The notes beneath the pieces are model-generated. The model was not told the DNA's origin, did no database searches, and was given only the letters and a program-made list of their open reading frames with translations. 5,014 nt of DNA. It comes from Flavobacteriaceae bacterium (GTDB taxonomy: Bacteria > Bacteroidota > Bacteroidia > Flavobacteriales > Flavobacteriaceae). The stretch spans positions 1 through 5,014 of the forward strand of contig DAOUPU010000190.1 of the NCBI GenBank assembly GCA_030625995.1, read 5' to 3'. A program made the position numbers and the translations under genes. Positions 1 to 5,014 of this stretch are shown one piece after another. The stretch's first letter is position 1. Every line of letters begins with the position of its first letter.

Positions 1-4
1 AAAA

Positions 5-1156
5 ATGAGGAAGGTCTATATAACACATCACAACATAATTTCTTCTTTAGGATTTGATAGTAAGACTAATTTTAAAAATTTACTATCAAATAAATCTGGT
101 ATTCGTAAGGTGTATGGCGCTAATGGGAAGTTTTTTTATAGCTCTATTGTGGATAAAGAAAAAGTAGATATGGAGTTTTCTGAGATTGGGGATATCGAGA
201 AATATACAACTTTAGAAAAAATGATGATTCTTTCAATTGATAAAATACTTCTTGCTTCGAAACTTCCGAATTCGGATAAGACCGGTTTGATCATAGCTAC
301 AACTAAAGGAAATGTGGATGCTCTATCTCCAAAGTCAAAATTTTACAGAGATAAAAAAAGAGCCTATTTATACACCTTAGCAGAACAAGTCCGGGATTTT
401 TTCAATTTTAAGAATGAAGCAATAGTGTTGTCAAATGCCTGTGTTTCTGGAGTTTTGGCTATATCGGTTGCAGATAAATTGATCAAATCTCAAATGTATG
501 ATGACATTATTATTGTAAGTGGTGACCTTGTAACTGATTTCATTCTATCCGGATTTTCGTCATTTCAGGCCTTGAGTGATCAGCCATGTAAGCCTTTTTC
601 AAAAAATAGAACAGGCATCAATATCGGTGAAGCCGTTGCAAGCGTATTGGTAAGTTCTTCTGTCTCTGAGTCGTCAATAGACAATATCCAAATTATTGGT
701 AACGGCTCATCTAATGATGCTAATCATATTTCGGGACCCTCAAGAACTGGAGAAGGATTATATCTGAGCGTAAAATCGGCATTGAAAGAGGCGCAAATTA
801 CAGAGAATGAGATCGATTATATTTCGGCGCATGGAACGGCGACCCCTTATAATGACGAAATGGAATCCGTAGCTTTTGGTAGATTAAGAATGTTAGATAT
901 CCCTTTGAATAGTTTAAAAGGATATTATGGACATACCCTGGGGGCATCTGGTATGCTCGAGTCCATCATTGGTTTGGAATCTTTACAGCAGAATACTTTA
1001 ATAGCTTCTTTGGGATTTGATGAATTGGGAGTGTCAGAACCCTTGAATATAATTATAGATAACGAGCATAAGGAATTAAATATATTTTTAAAAACAGCTT
1101 CGGGATTTGGCGGTTGTAATTCGGCCGTAATTTTCAAAAAAGTAAGTTCAAATTAA
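5..1156 (+). CDS. Beta-ketoacyl-ACP synthase (KS1), aryl polyene/flexirubin type
   Basis: A 383-residue thiolase-fold ketosynthase that should catalyse decarboxylative condensation of malonyl-ACP with an ACP-bound acyl chain in the cytoplasm. Seen directly: nucleophile Cys146 in the motif SNACVSG, His276 in AHGTAT, Lys305 and His310 in the K-x4-GHTLGASG motif, and the glycine-rich GFGG loop at 367-370, so the Cys-His-His triad is complete. The start is chosen because the first residues (VYITHHNIISSLG) match the first beta strand of a ketosynthase; only four A bases precede it in the window, so no upstream control can be judged. It is somewhat shorter than typical FabF (about 410 residues) and its nucleophile context differs from the TACSSS of KS2 downstream, which suggests a different substrate, perhaps the starter or an early chain; that is inference. 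It ends with tandem TAA stops and is followed after 21 bases by the methyltransferase gene. Confidence 0.93.
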   Translation: MRKVYITHHNIISSLGFDSKTNFKNLLSNKSGIRKVYGANGKFFYSSIVDKEKVDMEFSEIGDIEKYTTLEKMMILSIDKILLASKLPNSDKTGLIIATTKGNVDALSPKSKFYRDKKRAYLYTLAEQVRDFFNFKNEAIVLSNACVSGVLAISVADKLIKSQMYDDIIIVSGDLVTDFILSGFSSFQALSDQPCKPFSKNRTGINIGEAVASVLVSSSVSESSIDNIQIIGNGSSNDANHISGPSRTGEGLYLSVKSALKEAQITENEIDYISAHGTATPYNDEMESVAFGRLRMLDIPLNSLKGYYGHTLGASGMLESIIGLESLQQNTLIASLGFDELGVSEPLNIIIDNEHKELNIFLKTASGFGGCNSAVIFKKVSSN

Positions 1157-1177
1157 TAACCATAGATCTATTTAAAT

Positions 1178-2239
1178 ATGAACAATAAAACAATTAAGGC
1201 GATAGATGCAATGCAGGAGGCACAGAAAATTGCATTTGCTCCATTTCTATTTCAAGCCACAGTTTCATTGAGGAAACTAGGAATATTAGACTTAATATTT
1301 GATAGAAGAGTGACAGGGGGTATAAACACGGAAGATATTTCAAATGAATTGTCAATTAGTGCTTATGGAATAAGTGTTCTGTTGGAAATTGCTGAGAGTG
1401 CAGACATTGTAATAAAAAACTCTCAAAACAAATATGAACTTACGAAAATCGGTTATTTTCTTAATTATAATAAAACTACCGAGGTTAATATAAACTTCAC
1501 TAATGATGTATGCTATAAGGGTTTATTCCATTTAAATGATTCTATTAAAAACGGAAAACCGGAAGGGCTGAAAGAGCTGGGTGATTGGAAAACTATATAT
1601 GAAGGATTGTCTCAATTAAATCCTGAAGTGCAAAAATCATGGTTCGATTTTGATCATCATTATTCTGATTATGCCTTCAGTGAGGCTTTAAAAATAGTTT
1701 TCGCGAACAATCCTAAGGTAATATTCGATATTGGTGGAAACACAGGTAAGTTTGCAATAAATTGTTGCAATTTTAATGAGGATGTTACAGTTAAGATCGT
1801 TGACCTGCCGGGGCAATTGAAAAAGGCGCTTAAAAACGCTAAAAATAGAGGGTTTGAAGGAAGAATTTTAGGGATGGAGATGGATTGGTTAACGGATAAT
1901 CAGCAAATTCCGATAGGGGCAGATGCAATATGGATGAGCCAATTTTTAGATTGCTTTTCAAAAGAAGAAATTTTGAAGATACTATCCACCTGCGTTGCAT
2001 CCATGAATTATCAAACCGAATTGTTCATTATGGAAACTTTTACCGATAGACAGAAATTTAAAAATGCTAAGTTTAGTCTAAACGCGACATCTTTGTATTT
2101 TACAGTCTTGGCCAATGGAAACAGTAAAATGTATCTTGCCAATGAAATGATAGAATTAGTGCAGGAAGCCGGTCTCATTGTAAAAAATGAATTAGAGATT
2201 GGTGAGTATCACACGATCTTAGTATGTAAAAAGAAATAA
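1178..2239 (+). CDS. SAM-dependent methyltransferase, small-molecule O-methyltransferase fold
   Basis: A 353-residue class I methyltransferase. Residues about 15-100 look like the winged-helix dimerisation domain of the plant-type/bacterial O-methyltransferase family (LRKLGILDLI, then a helix-turn-helix-like stretch and YELTKIGYFL). The C-terminal catalytic domain shows SAM motif I as DIGGNTGKF (184-192), the ribose-binding acidic strand VKIVDLPGQ (205-213, Asp209), and the post-motif ADAIWMSQFLDCFSKEE (248-264). In caffeate O-methyltransferase-like enzymes the equivalent stretch carries the catalytic base His before Asp-Trp; here Asp258 stands in that place. Context: between two KS-like genes in a polyene cluster. 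Known flexirubins and several aryl polyenes carry ring C-methyl groups, so the likely role is methylation of the aryl head group, as C- rather than O-methylation if the His is really lost; substrate and site are inference. There is no Shine-Dalgarno before the ATG; the N-terminus fits the family. Confidence 0.87.
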   Translation: MNNKTIKAIDAMQEAQKIAFAPFLFQATVSLRKLGILDLIFDRRVTGGINTEDISNELSISAYGISVLLEIAESADIVIKNSQNKYELTKIGYFLNYNKTTEVNINFTNDVCYKGLFHLNDSIKNGKPEGLKELGDWKTIYEGLSQLNPEVQKSWFDFDHHYSDYAFSEALKIVFANNPKVIFDIGGNTGKFAINCCNFNEDVTVKIVDLPGQLKKALKNAKNRGFEGRILGMEMDWLTDNQQIPIGADAIWMSQFLDCFSKEEILKILSTCVASMNYQTELFIMETFTDRQKFKNAKFSLNATSLYFTVLANGNSKMYLANEMIELVQEAGLIVKNELEIGEYHTILVCKKK

Positions 2240-2243
2240 ATTT

Positions 2244-2246
2244 TTG
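2244..2246 (+). other. TTG start codon of the half-KS gene
   Basis: The reading frame is closed upstream by TAG at 2220-2222, and no ATG lies in frame between that stop and 2244. The first in-frame ATG would be residue 54 and would remove the beta strand that matches the N-termini of the other KS proteins. TTG at 2244 gives MNKKLYIQSY, which aligns with those N-termini. It sits 4 bases after the preceding stop, so translational coupling is likely. Confidence 0.75.
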
Positions 2247-2858
2247 AATAAAAAACTATATATACAGAGCTATTGTAAAATAGGTAATGGCAAGGTTGAT
2301 CTAAATGGCAGGATCATTTTTAGCGACGAAATTTCGGACCTGAAACCGTTTTTAAAATTGGTATATAAAAAATTGGAAATAAAATATTCAAAATTTTTTA
2401 AAATGGATAATTTATGCAAACTTGCATTTTTATCTGCCGAGATTGTTCTAAATGATTCAGAGATTCTTAAGAAAGAAAGAAATGTGGCATTGGTGTTTTC
2501 TAACAATGCATCTAGCTTAGATACAGACAGAAAGCATCAGGAAGCTATTAATGATAAGGATAATTATTACCCAAGTCCGGCGGTATTTGTTTATACTTTG
2601 CCAAATATAACTATGGGGGAGATAAGTATTAAAAACGAATTACAAAGTGAAAACGCCTTTTTTGTTTTCGAAAATTATAATGCTCATTTTCATCAAATTT
2701 ATGAAAGTAGTTTGATTCATAATGAGAAATCAAAGGCAGTTCTCGGGGGGTGGATCAATGTGGATGGTGATGACTACGACGCCTTTCTATATTTAGTATC
2801 CGAAAAAGGAGAGTTTGAGCATACAGAAAAAAATTTAATGAATTTATATAAAAATTAA
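2244..2858 (+). CDS. Stand-alone ketosynthase N-terminal-half protein, non-catalytic
   Basis: A 204-residue protein that resembles the N-terminal ketosynthase domain family found in aryl polyene and flexirubin clusters (the Pfam 'Ketoacyl-synt_2' type, from memory). Its N-terminus (LYIQSYCKIGNGKV) matches the first strand of the neighbouring KS proteins. SPAVFVYTLPNITMGEISI (111-129) corresponds to the ketosynthase stretch before the nucleophile elbow, and KAVLGGWINVDGDDYDAFLYL (164-184) to the strand after it. The elbow region (about 139-146, FFVFENYN) has no Cys; the only cysteines are Cys11 and Cys58. The protein stops before the half that carries the two catalytic histidines, so it cannot be a working condensing enzyme. 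Likely role: partner or chain-length subunit of an active KS, comparable with ApeC, which pairs with the ketosynthase ApeO in the E. coli aryl polyene system; this is inference. It begins 4 bases after the methyltransferase stop and ends 1 base before the ACP gene. Confidence 0.82.
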   Translation: MNKKLYIQSYCKIGNGKVDLNGRIIFSDEISDLKPFLKLVYKKLEIKYSKFFKMDNLCKLAFLSAEIVLNDSEILKKERNVALVFSNNASSLDTDRKHQEAINDKDNYYPSPAVFVYTLPNITMGEISIKNELQSENAFFVFENYNAHFHQIYESSLIHNEKSKAVLGGWINVDGDDYDAFLYLVSEKGEFEHTEKNLMNLYKN

Positions 2859-2859
2859 A

Positions 2860-3117
2860 ATGGAGAATTTAAAATTAGAATTGAAAGAAAAACTTATAGA
2901 AAATTTAAATTTAGAAGATATTGAGGTTTCTGATATTGGAGATGATGATTCATTATTTGGTGATGGTTTGGGATTAGACTCTATAGATGTACTGGAGCTG
3001 ATTGTAATGTTGGATAAGGATTACGGAATTAAACTATCAGACCCTAAACAAGGAAAAATTATATTCGACTCGATTGGGACCATGGCAAAATATATAGCTG
3101 AAAATCAAACAAAATAA
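2860..3117 (+). CDS. Acyl carrier protein
   Basis: An 85-residue acidic four-helix carrier protein. The phosphopantetheine attachment site is Ser41 in the motif GLGLDSIDVLEL (36-47), the DS[IL]D-type signature, followed by the acidic recognition helix (ELIVMLDKDYGI). A holo-ACP synthase or Sfp-type transferase would convert Ser41 to the 4'-phosphopantetheine form, and the growing aryl polyene chain would be carried on it as a thioester between the KS, reductase and dehydratase enzymes. The length is normal for a discrete type II ACP. It lies 1 base after the half-KS gene and 2 bases before KS2, an arrangement that points to a dedicated pathway carrier and not the housekeeping fatty-acid ACP. 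The E. coli aryl polyene cluster has two ACPs; only one is visible here, so a second may lie outside the window. Confidence 0.95.
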   Translation: MENLKLELKEKLIENLNLEDIEVSDIGDDDSLFGDGLGLDSIDVLELIVMLDKDYGIKLSDPKQGKIIFDSIGTMAKYIAENQTK

Positions 3118-3119
3118 GC

Positions 3120-4316
3120 ATGAATAAAGGTATTGCTATTACTGGAATGGGAATTATTTCTTCGATTGGAAATACAGTTGAAGAAACGTATAGATCATTG
3201 ATCCTAAAGAAACCGGGAATTTCCAGAATAAAGAATATTGATACAATCCATAAAGATCATATTAAAGTAGGTGAAGTAAAAGCTACCAATGTTGAATTGA
3301 TTAATATTTTAAACTTACCGGAAACAAATAATTATTCAAGAACTGCGATGTTGTCTGAAATAGCTGCAAAACAGGCTGTTAAAAATTCAGGCATCAAAAA
3401 TATCAATGATTATAGAACAGGCTTTATCTCTGCTACCAGTGTTGGAGGGATGGATAAGACAGAAAAGTATAATTTCACTCATTTTCATAAAACTGACAAC
3501 CGAAAATATATCGAAAGTCGGACCTGCGCAGATTCTACTACAAAAGTTGCTAATAGTTTAGGGATCACAGATTTTGTAACGACTATTAGTACTGCGTGTT
3601 CTTCCTCGGCCAATGCAATAATGTTGGGTGCACGGATGATAAAATCAGGAAAATTGGATCGTGTAATTGTAGGAGGTGCCGACTGTTTATCCAAATTCAC
3701 TATAAATGGCTTCAATAGTTTAATGATACTGTCAGATACAGATTGCAAACCGTTTGACGAAAATAGAAATGGTTTAAATTTAGGGGAAGCAGCGGCTTAC
3801 CTGGTTTTAGAATCAGATGAAATTATAAAAGAAGAAAATAAGAAAGTAATTGCTTATGTTTCGGGATATGCAAATGCCAATGATGCTTTTCATCAAACAG
3901 CTTCTTCAGATAATGGAGAGGGAGCCACTTTGGCGATGAAAAAAGCTTTGGAAGTTGCAAATTTATCAGCTGACAAAATCGATTATGTAAATGCACATGG
4001 AACGGCCACCGCTAATAATGACAGTTCAGAAAGTATGGCTTTGCAGAGGATATTTGGAAGATCTATACCGGCGATGAGTTCAACGAAGGCTTATACCGGC
4101 CATACTTTAGCAGCTGCAGCTGCTATTGAATCGGTATTTTCAGTTTTGGCTTTACAATACAATAAGATCTTCCCAAACTTAAATTTTAAGACTCCAATAA
4201 CTGGTACTAATATTGTTCCGACGGTTGAGGTGTTGGAAAAAGATTTGAATCATGTTTTGTCAAACTCATTTGGGTTTGGTGGTAATTGTTCCACATTAAT
4301 ATTTTCAAAATCGTAA
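3120..4316 (+). CDS. Beta-ketoacyl-ACP synthase (KS2), FabF-like elongating ketosynthase
   Basis: A 398-residue full-length ketosynthase, close to FabF in length. Seen directly: N-terminal AITGMGIISSIG, nucleophile Cys160 in STACSSS, His293 in NAHGTAT, Lys323 and His328 in K-x4-GHTLAAAAA, and the C-terminal SFGFGGN loop (383-389). All catalytic residues for decarboxylative Claisen condensation are present. It also has the SATSVGGMD loop (104-112) and the PFDENRNGLNLGEAAAYLVLE segment typical of KAS II enzymes. It starts 2 bases after the ACP stop and ends 3 bases before a KS-like gene that lacks the nucleophile; a KS followed immediately by a Cys-less KS is the classic KSalpha/KSbeta (chain-length factor) order of type II polyketide synthases. 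Likely role: iterative elongation of the polyene, possibly as a heterodimer with the next gene product or with the half-KS upstream. Exact chain length cannot be told from the sequence. Confidence 0.95.
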   Translation: MNKGIAITGMGIISSIGNTVEETYRSLILKKPGISRIKNIDTIHKDHIKVGEVKATNVELINILNLPETNNYSRTAMLSEIAAKQAVKNSGIKNINDYRTGFISATSVGGMDKTEKYNFTHFHKTDNRKYIESRTCADSTTKVANSLGITDFVTTISTACSSSANAIMLGARMIKSGKLDRVIVGGADCLSKFTINGFNSLMILSDTDCKPFDENRNGLNLGEAAAYLVLESDEIIKEENKKVIAYVSGYANANDAFHQTASSDNGEGATLAMKKALEVANLSADKIDYVNAHGTATANNDSSESMALQRIFGRSIPAMSSTKAYTGHTLAAAAAIESVFSVLALQYNKIFPNLNFKTPITGTNIVPTVEVLEKDLNHVLSNSFGFGGNCSTLIFSKS

Positions 4317-4319
4317 TTC

Positions 4320-5014
4320 ATGAAGCGCTGTTATATTAACGGAATAGGAAATGTATCCGCTCAGAATACTTCAGATAATTCGAATTTTTTTGAGGGTTTT
4401 ACTGAATTGGAAAACGACGTTGTTCTTGTCCACAAGCCAAACTATAAAGAATATATAAAACCAGCCTTGATCAGGCGAATGTCTACTGGTGTCAGAATGG
4501 GAGTGGTAGCGTCTTCTGTTGCACTTAGAGAGGCCGGGATAGAAATCCCTGAAGCAATAATAACCGGTACCGGTATGGGTTGTTTGATTGATTCTAAGAA
4601 TTTCCTGAAAAAGATGATCGATAATAATGAACAATATTTAACCCCTACTTCATTTATACAATCTACACATAATACAGTTGGAGGTCAAATTGCCTTGGGA
4701 TTGGCTTGTAAATCTTATAATGTTACTTACTCGCATAGTGCTACCTCCTTTGAGTCCTCATTGATAGATAGTTTGATCATGCTGGAAGATGATGTGCATA
4801 ATATTTTGATGGGAGGAGTGGATGAAATTAGTGATTATACGGTCGATTTGTACAAGTTAATTGGTCATGTAAAAGATGAAAACACCTTAGATAAAGGAAT
4901 TTTGAATTCGAATTCCAAAGGTGCTGTTTTTGCGGAAGGCGCTCAATTTTTTGTACTAGATTCTAATAAAATTAATAAAACCTATGCCGAATTAATTGAT
5001 GTTGAGATATTTAA
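4320..5014 (+). CDS. Ketosynthase-like chain-length-factor-type protein, 3' end outside window
   Basis: An open frame from ATG at 4320 to the window edge: 231 complete codons plus two bases with no stop, so the gene is partial. It is a thiolase-fold ketosynthase relative: N-terminal CYINGIGNVSA, the glycine-rich strand IITGTGMGCL (80-89), TPTSFIQSTHNTVGGQIAL (108-126) before the elbow, and ILMGGVDE (162-169) after it. At the nucleophile elbow (VTYSHSATSFESS, 135-147) the Cys is missing; aligned with KS2 Cys160 the position is Ser140 or Ala141, depending on one gap. Its only cysteines are 4, 88 and 130. The segment with the two histidines lies beyond the window, so their state is unknown. The order KS2, 3 bases, this gene, fits a KSalpha/chain-length-factor pair. 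Known of such factors: they dimerise with the active KS and shape the pocket that limits chain length. A non-condensing KS of another role is the alternative. Confidence 0.85.
   Translation, partial: MKRCYINGIGNVSAQNTSDNSNFFEGFTELENDVVLVHKPNYKEYIKPALIRRMSTGVRMGVVASSVALREAGIEIPEAIITGTGMGCLIDSKNFLKKMIDNNEQYLTPTSFIQSTHNTVGGQIALGLACKSYNVTYSHSATSFESSLIDSLIMLEDDVHNILMGGVDEISDYTVDLYKLIGHVKDENTLDKGILNSNSKGAVFAEGAQFFVLDSNKINKTYAELIDVEIF

Noticed and set aside
925..1137. Minus-strand open frame of 70 codons
   Set aside because: It is antisense to the GHTLGASG and GFGG blocks of KS1, which explain the sequence fully.
1162..1171. Palindrome atagatctat in the 21-base gap between KS1 and the methyltransferase
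   Set aside because: Only 10 bases, A/T-rich, no loop or T-run for a terminator, and the gap is too short for a promoter plus leader; most likely chance.
2270..2506. Minus-strand open frame of 78 codons
   Set aside because: It is antisense to the half-KS gene, whose + frame is in phase with tightly spaced neighbours; no protein motif on the minus strand.
2244..2858. Possibility that the half-KS is a pseudogene of a full ketosynthase
   Set aside because: No remnant of the C-terminal half follows; the ACP gene begins one base after the stop, and the frame is free of interruptions.
3485..3748. Minus-strand open frame of 87 codons
   Set aside because: It is a shadow of KS2, overlapping the conserved active-site Cys region.
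4563..4574. Perfect 12-base palindrome accggtaccggt
   Set aside because: It lies inside the KS-like gene and encodes the glycine-rich TGTG strand that is conserved in ketosynthases; the symmetry does not extend outward.
4371..4634. Minus-strand open frame of 87 codons
   Set aside because: It is antisense to the KS-like gene whose + frame carries recognisable ketosynthase motifs; its translation shows no family features.
4904..4915. Perfect 12-base palindrome gaattcgaattc
   Set aside because: It is within an open coding frame (NSNS) and the flanks are not complementary; no operator or terminator context.

Overview
The window is a piece of a type II polyketide synthase locus of the aryl polyene / flexirubin kind. 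All genes lie on the + strand and the ends of adjacent genes are 1 to 21 bases apart. The DNA is AT-rich, stretches upstream of the starts are A/T-rich without a Shine-Dalgarno motif, and the protein types match pigment clusters of Bacteroidetes (Flavobacterium/Chryseobacterium-like bacteria). The phylum is a reasonable inference; the genus cannot be read from this sequence.

Layout: (1) 5-1156, a ketosynthase with an intact Cys-His-His triad (KS1); (2) 1178-2239, a SAM-dependent methyltransferase of the small-molecule O-methyltransferase type in which an Asp replaces the usual catalytic His; (3) 2244-2858, a stand-alone 204-residue protein resembling only the N-terminal half of a ketosynthase, with no catalytic residues and a TTG start; (4) 2860-3117, an acyl carrier protein with the phosphopantetheine serine; (5) 3120-4316, a canonical FabF-like ketosynthase (KS2); (6) 4320 to the window end, a ketosynthase-like protein without the active-site Cys, probably a chain-length-factor-type subunit, cut by the window edge. 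There is no gap long enough to hold another gene, and no promoter, terminator, RNA gene, CRISPR or mobile element was seen. The window probably starts and ends inside one longer operon.

Working model (inference): an aryl starter, probably a 4-hydroxycinnamoyl unit, is loaded on the carrier protein and extended by KS1 and KS2. One or both catalytically dead KS-like proteins would pair with an active KS and set chain length. The methyltransferase would methylate the aryl head group. The reductase, dehydratase, ammonia-lyase, ligase and acyltransferase genes expected for such a pathway are not in this window. The pathway class is known; the most interesting points are the two different inactive KS-like subunits beside two active ones and the altered catalytic position of the methyltransferase.
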